Source of the DNA: Woeseiaceae bacterium
Lineage (GTDB): Bacteria > Pseudomonadota > Gammaproteobacteria > Steroidobacterales > Woeseiaceae
DNA: 8,129 nucleotides
Assembly (NCBI GenBank): GCA_022615525.1
Contig: JAKEGN010000289.1
Span: 1-8,129, forward strand
Direction of reading: 5' to 3'
A model generated the notes under the pieces. The model saw only the letters and a program-made list of their open reading frames with translations, was not told the DNA's origin and searched no databases. Positions 1 through 7,568 of this stretch are shown piece by piece. Both the position numbers and the translations under genes were made by a program. Within the stretch, counting starts at the first letter, position 1; each line of letters begins with the position of its first letter.

Positions 1-1197
1 GACAGGACGAACCGGACGGCCGCGACATCGCCGGGCCGAATTACCGATGATGCCGCGCCCATCACGGTGGAAGAAAGACTCGCGCGCGTCGCGAGGGCCC
101 AGTCCCTGATGGCCGACAACGACATTGCCGCGCTCCTCATCGAACCGGGTTCCGCGATGCTCTATTTCAGCGGCATCCGCTGGCGCCGGAGCGAAAGGCT
201 GACCGCACTGGTCATCCCGCGCGAAGGCGAAATCGCGGTCGTCACGCCGTATTTCGAGGAACCGAGCGTACGCGAGTCCATGACTTTCGGCGGCGACGTT
301 CGCAGCTGGCATGAACACGAGAGCCCGTTCGAACTGCTCGCCGGAATCCTGAAGGATCGCAAGGTGCAGGAGGGGGGCCTTGTTGGCCTGGAAGAAACCG
401 TACGCTACTTCGTTGTCGAGGGCATGCGGCAGGCGGCACCTCGATACGAGCTCTCCGGCGCCATTCCGGTTACGCAGGGATGCCGCATGTACAAATCGGC
501 AAATGAAATCGCTCTGATGCGAAAAGCCAGCGAAGTCACGTTGCGTGCCTACGAACATGTCTATACCAGTCTCGAAGCCGGCATGACGCCGTCCGATGTC
601 AGCGCACTGATGCGCAATACGCAGGCGGCGCTCGGCGGCAGTGACACTTGGGCGATGGCGTTGTTCGGCCCGGCCAGCGCCTATCCTCACGGCACGAACC
701 AGCCGCAACTGATCGAAGAAGGGCAGATCGTGCTGATGGACTGCGGTTGCGCTGTAGAGGACTACCAGTCCGACATATCCCGCACTTTTGTGTTTGGTGA
801 ACCCTCGGCCAGGCAACGCGAGGTCTGGGATACGGTGCGCAAAGGGCAGCAGATCGCTTTCGAAACGGCGGTACCGGGCACGCCGGCGGGCAAGGTCGAC
901 GATGCCGTGCGATCGTATTACGAAACACTGGGATACGGGCCGGGCTATGCCACGCCGGGCTTGAGTCATCGTACCGGCCACGGCATCGGCATGGACGGTC
1001 ACGAGCGGGTCAACTTCGTGCACGGAGAGACCACGCCGCTGGTAGCCGGCATGTGTTTCTCGAACGAACCGGGAATCTATATCTTCGGTGAATTCGGCGT
1101 GCGGCTGGAAGACTGCATCTACATGACCGAAGACGGACCGGCATGGTTTACCGTTCCACCCGACAGCCTCGATGATCCCATCGGCCAGCTCGGCTGA
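1..1197 (+). CDS. M24 family metallopeptidase (Xaa-Pro aminopeptidase/prolidase type), probably 5'-partial
   Basis: Predicted dinuclear-metal peptidase with a pita-bread fold, of the type that removes residues next to proline. Numbering from the GTG at 67 (376 residues), residues 1-135 look like a creatinase-type N-terminal domain and 140-365 the catalytic domain. All five expected metal ligands are visible: D225 (in LMDCG), D236 (in SDISRT), H305 (in GHGIG), E334 (in NEPGIY) and E348 (in RLEDC). H208 (PHG) and H312 (GHE) match the usual catalytic histidines, so the enzyme should be active. Start: GTG 67 has no Shine-Dalgarno sequence before it, and the frame is open for 22 more codons to base 1, including an APIT segment just before the ERLAR stretch. 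From memory, related secreted members carry a twin-arginine signal followed by a similar segment, so I favour a start outside the window; GTG 67 remains possible. The family call is firm; exact substrate and location are not known. Confidence 0.9.
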   Translation, partial: DRTNRTAATSPGRITDDAAPITVEERLARVARAQSLMADNDIAALLIEPGSAMLYFSGIRWRRSERLTALVIPREGEIAVVTPYFEEPSVRESMTFGGDVRSWHEHESPFELLAGILKDRKVQEGGLVGLEETVRYFVVEGMRQAAPRYELSGAIPVTQGCRMYKSANEIALMRKASEVTLRAYEHVYTSLEAGMTPSDVSALMRNTQAALGGSDTWAMALFGPASAYPHGTNQPQLIEEGQIVLMDCGCAVEDYQSDISRTFVFGEPSARQREVWDTVRKGQQIAFETAVPGTPAGKVDDAVRSYYETLGYGPGYATPGLSHRTGHGIGMDGHERVNFVHGETTPLVAGMCFSNEPGIYIFGEFGVRLEDCIYMTEDGPAWFTVPPDSLDDPIGQLG

Positions 1198-1215
1198 GTT
1201 GCTATGACGAGCGCA

Positions 1216-1233
1216 GCCCTGGCGCTACAGGGC
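1216..1233. terminator. Possible weak bidirectional terminator hairpin between convergent genes
   Basis: GCCCTG at 1216-1221 pairs perfectly with CAGGGC at 1228-1233 around a six-base loop that contains most of the TAG stop codon of the minus-strand permease. The place is right for a shared terminator, because two convergent genes end 27 bases apart here. However, no T-run follows the stem on either strand and the stem is only six pairs, so an intrinsic terminator is not well supported. A chance palindrome in GC-rich DNA is a fair alternative. Confidence 0.2.
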
Positions 1234-4200
1234 GGTGTGCGGGGCTCCGGCCAGGCTGCCGCCTGCCCTGGCCGTACGCATGACCTTTCTGCCCCAGGCG
1301 GCGAGCGAATCGAAGTACACGTAAAGCGCCGGCACGATCAGCAGCGAAACCAGAGTCGAAAATGCCAACCCGCCGATGATCGCGCGAGCCATCGGGTAAT
1401 AGGGCGGCCCGTCGCCTCCGACCTGGGTTGCGCTCACGGCAAGCGGCGCGAGGCCGACGATGGTCGTTGCGACAGTCATGAGGATGGGACGCAGGCGGTC
1501 TCGGCCGGCCTCGACGATCGCCTCGTTGCGTGGCATGCCGGCGAGGCGCAGGTTATTGACGTGGTCGATGAGTACGATGCCGTTGTTAACCACGACACCG
1601 ATCAGGATCATGATGCCGATCGACGCCATGAACGAAAAGGTCGTGCCGGTCGCGGCGAAGAACAGGAATACGCCGAAGATGGAAAACACGATTGAACCGA
1701 GAATAATGGAAAACGGAAACAGCAGGGATTCGAAGAGTGCCGCCATGACGAGGAAGATGCAGGCGATGCCAAGCGCGATATTGGTACCCATCATCTGTTG
1801 TGTTTCGTCCTGACGCTCGAAGCCGCGGCCGAATTTCCAGCTGTATCCGGGCGGCAGCTGGAACTCGTTCATCACTTTTTCGACTTCGGGTTTCACTTTT
1901 TCCAGGCTGAAGTCGTCCTCCATGTTGGCGGTAAGCACGACGGCGGTCTGGCGGTCGGTACGCTGAATAGTATCGGGGGCGTGACCGACCTTGAAACTGG
2001 CTACGGTTCCCAGCGTGATTCTCCGATCGTCCGGCGTGTACAGTGGCAGGTCGGCCAGTTGCTCGATGCTCTGCTTGTCGTTCTCGCGAAATGCGAGTCG
2101 CACGCCTACTTCACCCATCTCGCCGCGAAATTCACGCAGGTTTTGTCCGCGCATCGCGATCGCAATGGAGCCGGCTATTTCCTCGGCCGTCAATCCGACG
2201 GCGGCAGCACGGCTGCGGTCGATGCTGACCTGGACTTCCCGTTCCCCGAGTTCCGCGTCCGAGCGAACGTCCTTCAGCCCCTCGACTGATGAAAGGGTAC
2301 GGACGACATCGACCGCGAGTTCATTGAGTCGCGAGGTCGAATCGCCTGAAATCTGCAGGCTGAACCCGTCCCCGCCGCCCTCCTGGTCAAACTCGAAGCT
2401 CGGCTTTCCTATGGCTATGACCGGCAATTTTTCTTCGATTCGTTCGATGATCTCCTTGGTCGACAGCGTGATGTCGTCGTCCTCGGTAAGCAGGATCACG
2501 GACTCCGCACGACCTTTCTCGTAATAGCTGTAAACGGAGCGGATGTCGAACTCTTCCTGGTGCTCGAACAGGAAGTTCTCGATCTGGAAAACCGTTTTTT
2601 CGACTTGTTCCAGCGGGTGCTGGCCTTCGATGTTGTAAGGCATGTAAAGGCGCCTGCCGGACTCCTGGGGAAATGCATCGAACTTCACCAGTTGCAGCAC
2701 CAGCGGCAAAACACCGATGAAGCAGGTGAGCAGTATGCCGAGTCCGGTCCACCAGGGGCGCCGCAGGATCCATTCGAGACTCCTTGTATAGCGCCTGGTC
2801 AGGCGAGCCATGACAGCGCCCTCCTTTTGCTCAGGCAGCAATGCTACGCGTGCGGCGAGCATCGGGACCAGGGTCTGGGCGATGAACAGCGAGGCGAGGA
2901 GGGCGACGATGATCGTCACCGCAACATGCGTCATGAATACCGAGATATCGGTCTTGGTGCCGAACATGATCGGAACGAAGACAATGATCGTGGTGGCCGT
3001 GCCAGCGATCACGGCCATGCCGACTTCCCGGACGCCGGTCATGGTCGCCTTGTACGGGTCAGACGGGTTCAATGCTCTGTGGCGGAATACACTCTCGATA
3101 ACCACGACGGCGTTGTCGACCAGCATGCCTACGGCGAGCATGAGTCCCATCATGGTCAGCATGTTGAGGCTCAGGCCCGCGAAGTACAGGGCACCCAGGG
3201 TAATTGTCAGCGAGAACGGTACTGCCGCAGTAACGATAAGTGTCGTCGTCAGCTGGCGGAGAAACGCATACAGGACGACGATAGCCAGCAATGCACCGAT
3301 GAGTCCTGCGTTCAGCAAATCGGCAAGCGACTTGCGGACGCTGTCGCCCTGGTTCTCGAGGTCGAAGATGTTGATGCCCTGCATCTGCGGCAGCTGGCTG
3401 ATTTTCCCGACTTCCTCCATGACGCGATCGGTAACCTCCACCATGTTGGCGCCCGTCGATTTGCTGACTTGGACACCGATGGCGTAGGACCGATCGAGAT
3501 GCCTGCCGTAGTCGCGGTCAGGGCTGCGCAGTTCGACGTTTGCGACATCGCGAAGTCGCAGGTTGGCGTTGTCGATGACGATGTTGCGAATCTGCTCGAT
3601 GGACGTGAACTCGCCTTTCGGCCTCACGCTGAACCTCTGGTTGCCGTCCGTGATCCGGCCGGCGCTGACAGCAAAGTTGCTGCGCTCGAGGAGTTGTCGC
3701 AGTTCCTCGAGGTCCACGCCGTGCGCTGCGATCCGGTCCGAATCCAGCAGGATCCTGATTTCCCTGGGATCCACGCCGTGCAACTCGACCTTCGACACTC
3801 CTTCTATGCGCTCGATACGCCGTTTCATGAGGCGGTCGAGCATGTCGTAGCTGTCCGACAGGTCCCTGTCGCTGGATATCCTGAGCTGGAGTACCGGCTG
3901 GTCGGCAAGCGAGCCGGTGAAGATGAAGATGCGACGGATATCCGCGGGTAGCTCGTGGCGTATGCCGTCGACCTTGGCCCGCGCCTCGATGCCCTTCGCT
4001 CCCATGCTCTGGTCCCAGCCGAACTGCAGGAACACCTGCGCCTGGTTCTCGGTCGAGCTCGAGAACATCTGCTCGACCCCGGACAGGGTGGCAAGCGCTT
4101 CCTCGACGGGGCGAGTGATGAGGCGCTCGATCTCCTCGGGTGTCGAGCCCTCGTAAGGTACCTGGATGAAGATGCCGGGGAACTCGATATCCGGGAACTT

Positions 4201-4305
4201 CTCCAGCGGCAACAGGCGGGAGGCGATGAAGCCGACGAGCGCGAGCGCAACGAATACGACCATGGTCGTAACCGGCCGGTGCAACGCGATCTCCGTGTAC
4301 TTCAT
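1225..4305 (-). CDS. RND efflux permease (HAE1/AcrB-like), second of a tandem pair
   Basis: Inner-membrane, proton-driven resistance-nodulation-division transporter of 1026 residues (AcrB has 1049), full length. The N-terminus (MKYTEIALHRPVTT) is the usual short cytoplasmic helix and supports the ATG at 4305. Approximate layout: TM1 11-30, periplasmic porter half 35-330, TM2-TM6 331-486, TM7 519-540, second porter half 541-838, TM8-TM12 840-998. TM4 has LVDNAVVVIE, giving D397 (AcrB D407) but N398 where AcrB has D408. TM10 has VVVNNGIVLID, with N907 where AcrB has K940. R937 and T944 in RLRPILMT match AcrB R971 and T978. The first part of the second porter half (about 590-640) is short, with an acidic TEDDD at 607-611 and no long glycine-rich switch loop. 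The start lies 5 bases after the stop of the other permease and has no clear Shine-Dalgarno sequence, which suggests translational coupling. Substrates cannot be told from sequence; drugs, detergents, bile salts or lipids are possible. Confidence 0.95.
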   Translation of the reverse strand: MKYTEIALHRPVTTMVVFVALALVGFIASRLLPLEKFPDIEFPGIFIQVPYEGSTPEEIERLITRPVEEALATLSGVEQMFSSSTENQAQVFLQFGWDQSMGAKGIEARAKVDGIRHELPADIRRIFIFTGSLADQPVLQLRISSDRDLSDSYDMLDRLMKRRIERIEGVSKVELHGVDPREIRILLDSDRIAAHGVDLEELRQLLERSNFAVSAGRITDGNQRFSVRPKGEFTSIEQIRNIVIDNANLRLRDVANVELRSPDRDYGRHLDRSYAIGVQVSKSTGANMVEVTDRVMEEVGKISQLPQMQGINIFDLENQGDSVRKSLADLLNAGLIGALLAIVVLYAFLRQLTTTLIVTAAVPFSLTITLGALYFAGLSLNMLTMMGLMLAVGMLVDNAVVVIESVFRHRALNPSDPYKATMTGVREVGMAVIAGTATTIIVFVPIMFGTKTDISVFMTHVAVTIIVALLASLFIAQTLVPMLAARVALLPEQKEGAVMARLTRRYTRSLEWILRRPWWTGLGILLTCFIGVLPLVLQLVKFDAFPQESGRRLYMPYNIEGQHPLEQVEKTVFQIENFLFEHQEEFDIRSVYSYYEKGRAESVILLTEDDDITLSTKEIIERIEEKLPVIAIGKPSFEFDQEGGGDGFSLQISGDSTSRLNELAVDVVRTLSSVEGLKDVRSDAELGEREVQVSIDRSRAAAVGLTAEEIAGSIAIAMRGQNLREFRGEMGEVGVRLAFRENDKQSIEQLADLPLYTPDDRRITLGTVASFKVGHAPDTIQRTDRQTAVVLTANMEDDFSLEKVKPEVEKVMNEFQLPPGYSWKFGRGFERQDETQQMMGTNIALGIACIFLVMAALFESLLFPFSIILGSIVFSIFGVFLFFAATGTTFSFMASIGIMILIGVVVNNGIVLIDHVNNLRLAGMPRNEAIVEAGRDRLRPILMTVATTIVGLAPLAVSATQVGGDGPPYYPMARAIIGGLAFSTLVSLLIVPALYVYFDSLAAWGRKVMRTARAGGSLAGAPHTAL

Positions 4306-4310
4306 GGGCG

Positions 4311-7300
4311 TCAGCTACGCGCGGGTTGGGGCAGGCCCGGTGAGGTTTCCGCGGTGACCGCCCATTTCTTGCGGTCGAGCAGGGAATAGACTACCGGGAT
4401 GACAACCAGTGTAAGCAGGGTCGAAATCGTCAGGCCGCCGATAACGGTGATGGCCATGGGCGTGCGAACCTCGGTACCTTCCCCGAAGCTGATTGCCATC
4501 GGCAGCAGGCCGAGCACCGTCGTCAGCGTGGTCATCATGATGGGGCGCAAGCGTGTACGGCCGGCGTCCATGATCGCCTCGGTCTTCTCCATGCCCCTCG
4601 CCCGCAACTGGTTGATCATGTCGACCAGGATGATGGCGTTATTGACCACAATTCCGGCGAGCATGATGACGCCGATGAATGCGACTACATTTATGGTAGT
4701 ACCGGTCACGAACAATGCGAGCACCGCGCCGACGAGAGCCAGCGGAATCGTAAACAGTATGACAAAGGGATGTATCAGCGATTCAAACTGCGACGCCATC
4801 ACGAGGTAAACGAGGAAGATGGCAAGAGCCAGCGCGAATTGCATCGAACGGAACGAGTCCTGCATCTCCTCGTTCTGCCCGGACACCATCGCCGTGATTC
4901 CGGATGGCATCGGTGTCGCGTCGATGATCGACTGTACCTCGAGCACGGCTGCGCCGAGGTCCCCGTATCCGAGGTTCGCGGAAATTATTGCGACACGTTC
5001 CTGGGCGACACGGCGGATCTCCGCGGGGCCTCGCGCCACGACGATTTCCGCGACCGCTTCGAGCGTGACCGGCCGGGTGGCAGCGGGGTTCACGATCAAC
5101 TTGCGAATTTCGTCGATGCTGGCCTTTTGCGTGTCGACGCTGCGGACCAGGACATCGATCTTCTTGTCACGCCAGGTATAACGCGTAGCCAGCTCTCCGC
5201 GGACATTGGCCACAACCCGATCGGCGATGTCGCGCACGGCGAGCCCGAGTGCGGCAGCCCGCTCCTGATCGAAAATGATCTGGATCTCCGGGTTGCCCAT
5301 CTCGATCGTGGTGCGAATATCCGTGAATCGTCCGGACTTCGCCAACTCGCGGACCAGCACCTGGTTGACCGCCTCGAGGCGCTCGAGCTCGAATCCGGCC
5401 ACCTCGATTTGTATCGGGCTGGCAAAGGTCATCAGCGAGGGCCGGCTGAATTCGTACTGTACGCCGGCCAGTTGCGCGAGCTCCTCGCGCATTTGCCCCA
5501 TCGTACGGTCTTCGGCCGCCCTGCCCGAGCCTGGCTTGAGCGTAATGCTCAAAGTCCCGGTATTCTCGCCCGAGTCCACCGGGTTGGCATCGAGCCGATT
5601 GCCGGTGCCGGCGACCGAGTAGCTGACGGCGACATCGTCGATCTTTGCCGCCGCCGCCTGGGCCACCTGTATCGCGCGGTCGGTTTCCGACAGCGGCGCG
5701 CCCGGGTTAAGCCGCAAGTCGAGATTGAATTCGCCCTGGGAAAGCTGCGGAATGAGCTCCGTGCCGAGTCGCGGGACGAGCAACATGCTCCCGGCAAAAA
5801 TAGCTGCGGCGCTGACAACGACAGTGAGCCGGTGTTCCAGAGACCACCTCAACAGCGGTTCATAACGCCTGGCTACTGCTGTGTGGAGGCTTTGCATCAG
5901 CCGGCTCGGGACCCACAAAAGGGTCCAGAACACCCATCGGACCTTGCGGAACAACCAGGCGAGAGATCGAATGATTGCCGCAACGACCCGGGTGAACCTG
6001 CCGGGTGCTGATAGCTCACCTCCTTCCTCATAGCGGGTTCCGGCGCCGAGCGCGGCAAGCATCGGTATCAACGTCAATGCGACGATAAGGGAAAAAACGA
6101 GCGCAAACGTTACTGTCAATGCCTGGTCGCGGAACAACTGGCCGGCGATTCCGCTTATGAACACCATCGGGAAAAACACCGCGATGGTTGTCAGCGTCGC
6201 AGCAATAACGGCGGTTGAGACCTCCGCTGTTCCTTGCCTCGCTGCATCGAGAACACCAAGTCCTTCCTCACGTTTCCTGACGATGTTTTCAAGTACGACG
6301 ATGGCATTGTCGACGAGCATGCCGACAGCCAGCGCTATTCCGCCAAGGGACATGATGTTCAGGGATACGTCGTTCGTGTACATCAGCAGGAAGGTGCCGA
6401 TGACCGATACCGGGATTGCAATGGCGATAATCGTCGTGGCGCGTGCCTCGCGGAGGAATCCGTACAAAACGATGATCGCCAGTATTCCGCCGAAAATCGC
6501 CGCCGAAGTCACATCGTCGATCGCCGACTTGATGAAAGTGGACTGGTCATACACTTTCGTCAGCTCGAGATTTTCCGGGAGAGACTGGCGAACGTTTTCC
6601 AGCCGCTGATCCAGCCGCTTGGCGACTTGCACCGTGTTTGCATCGCCTTCCTTGTACACAGCGAGTTCGACCGACTCCCTGCCGTTCACACGGGTGATCG
6701 CTTCGCGCTCCTTGTATCCGCGCGTGACCGTCGCAACGTCCCTCAGGTAGACCGGCTGGCCGGCAACATTGGCGACGATGGCGTTGGCGAACTCCTCGAC
6801 GGTCTGGAACTCGTTGATCGTACGCACCAGGAATCGCTGGCTGCCTTCCTCGAGCCGGCCACCGGAAAGATTCACGTTCTCGGCCCGGATTCTTTGCGCG
6901 ATGGTCTCGATACTGAGGTTTAGCTGAGCCAGCTTTTGCTGGTCGACCTGGATCTGCACCTCGTCTTCCAGGCCGCCGCTTACTTTTACAGCGGCTGTGC
7001 CTTCTTCCGCTTCAAGATCGTTCTTGATCCGGTCTTCGGCCAGCCGCCGCAATGCCTTGAGGCCGGCTTCCGTTGCCAGCGGCGCTTGTGCTCCGTCTCC
7101 GGCGGCCTTGCCCAGCAGGCCCAAACGCATGATGGGTTCGGACGACGGATCGAAGCGGAGCAACAACGGGCGGTTGGCCTCGAGCGGCAACTCGATGATG
7201 TCTACCTTCTCCCGGACATCGACACCTGCAATATCCATGTCGGTGCCCCACAGGAACTCCAGGGTCACATCGGACTGTCCTGAACGCGAAACCGATCTCA

Positions 7301-7541
7301 CCAGGCGGACGTTCCTGACGACACCCACTGCCTCCTCGATCGGCTTGGTCAGCAGATTCTCCACCTCGATTGGCGCAGCACCGGTCAGCTCGGTGCGGAT
7401 CGTAATCGTCGGATAAGAGATGTCGGGCAGCAGGTTTACGTTGAGGCGCGAGAGCGAGACCATGCCGAAAAGCACGATCGCGACCGTGAACATTACTATC
7501 GTTACGCGACGTTCCGTTGCGATTTCTATCAATCGACGCAT
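4311..7541 (-). CDS. RND efflux permease (HAE1/AcrB-like), first of a tandem pair
   Basis: Inner-membrane RND transporter of 1076 residues, complete. It would draw substrate from the periplasm or outer leaflet and pass it through the adaptor to an outer-membrane channel. Approximate layout: TM1 13-32, porter half 35-340, TM2-TM6 345-499, long cytoplasmic loop 500-570, TM7 571-590, second porter half 592-895, TM8-TM12 899-1055. TM4 reads AVGMLVDNAIVVLENI, so D411 (AcrB D407) is kept and N412 replaces D408. TM10 reads GIVVNNAIILVD, with N967 in place of K940. R997 and T1004 in RLRPIMMT match AcrB R971 and T978. Two additions stand out: an Ala/Gly-rich stretch at about 144-158 in the first porter half, and a Trp-rich segment in the TM6-TM7 loop. 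The ATG at 7541 is preceded by AGGA at good spacing. The gene follows the adaptor by 27 bases. It is clearly different in sequence from the next permease, so the pair is not a recent duplication. Confidence 0.95.
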   Translation of the reverse strand: MRRLIEIATERRVTIVMFTVAIVLFGMVSLSRLNVNLLPDISYPTITIRTELTGAAPIEVENLLTKPIEEAVGVVRNVRLVRSVSRSGQSDVTLEFLWGTDMDIAGVDVREKVDIIELPLEANRPLLLRFDPSSEPIMRLGLLGKAAGDGAQAPLATEAGLKALRRLAEDRIKNDLEAEEGTAAVKVSGGLEDEVQIQVDQQKLAQLNLSIETIAQRIRAENVNLSGGRLEEGSQRFLVRTINEFQTVEEFANAIVANVAGQPVYLRDVATVTRGYKEREAITRVNGRESVELAVYKEGDANTVQVAKRLDQRLENVRQSLPENLELTKVYDQSTFIKSAIDDVTSAAIFGGILAIIVLYGFLREARATTIIAIAIPVSVIGTFLLMYTNDVSLNIMSLGGIALAVGMLVDNAIVVLENIVRKREEGLGVLDAARQGTAEVSTAVIAATLTTIAVFFPMVFISGIAGQLFRDQALTVTFALVFSLIVALTLIPMLAALGAGTRYEEGGELSAPGRFTRVVAAIIRSLAWLFRKVRWVFWTLLWVPSRLMQSLHTAVARRYEPLLRWSLEHRLTVVVSAAAIFAGSMLLVPRLGTELIPQLSQGEFNLDLRLNPGAPLSETDRAIQVAQAAAAKIDDVAVSYSVAGTGNRLDANPVDSGENTGTLSITLKPGSGRAAEDRTMGQMREELAQLAGVQYEFSRPSLMTFASPIQIEVAGFELERLEAVNQVLVRELAKSGRFTDIRTTIEMGNPEIQIIFDQERAAALGLAVRDIADRVVANVRGELATRYTWRDKKIDVLVRSVDTQKASIDEIRKLIVNPAATRPVTLEAVAEIVVARGPAEIRRVAQERVAIISANLGYGDLGAAVLEVQSIIDATPMPSGITAMVSGQNEEMQDSFRSMQFALALAIFLVYLVMASQFESLIHPFVILFTIPLALVGAVLALFVTGTTINVVAFIGVIMLAGIVVNNAIILVDMINQLRARGMEKTEAIMDAGRTRLRPIMMTTLTTVLGLLPMAISFGEGTEVRTPMAITVIGGLTISTLLTLVVIPVVYSLLDRKKWAVTAETSPGLPQPARS

Positions 7542-7549
7542 CTGGCTGT

Positions 7550-7553
7550 TCCT
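7550..7553 (-). promoter_or_regulatory. Ribosome binding site of the first RND permease
   Basis: On the minus strand AGGA lies eight bases before the ATG at 7541, in the 27-base gap after the adaptor stop codon. It supports this start and contrasts with the following permease, which lacks a comparable site. Confidence 0.55.
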
Positions 7554-7568
7554 GTATCGGGGCTCTGG

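Noticed and set aside
1204..1695. Open frame of 163 codons on the + strand right after the peptidase stop
   Set aside because: It overlaps the conserved C-terminal transmembrane region of the second permease on the other strand, and its product is charged and repetitive with no family resemblance.
2560..3951. Open frame of 463 codons on the + strand, antisense to the second permease
   Set aside because: It lies wholly inside a well-supported permease gene. Its translation is rich in His, Asp, Arg and Gln without domain-like patterns, as expected for the antisense of GC-rich membrane protein codons.
4770..6011. Open frame of 413 codons on the + strand, antisense to the first permease
   Set aside because: Same reasoning: low-complexity charged composition, no recognisable motif, fully covered by the conserved permease.
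1225..7541. Recent tandem duplication of one permease gene
   Set aside because: Beyond the family motifs in TM4, TM10 and TM11 the two proteins differ in sequence, loop lengths and total length, so they are old paralogues.
1225..7541. Heavy-metal efflux (CusA/CzcA) identity for the permeases
   Set aside because: The TM4 motif is the HAE1-type AVGMLVDNA, and I see no methionine relay or the HME-type TM4 acidic pattern; hydrophobe/amphiphile efflux fits better.
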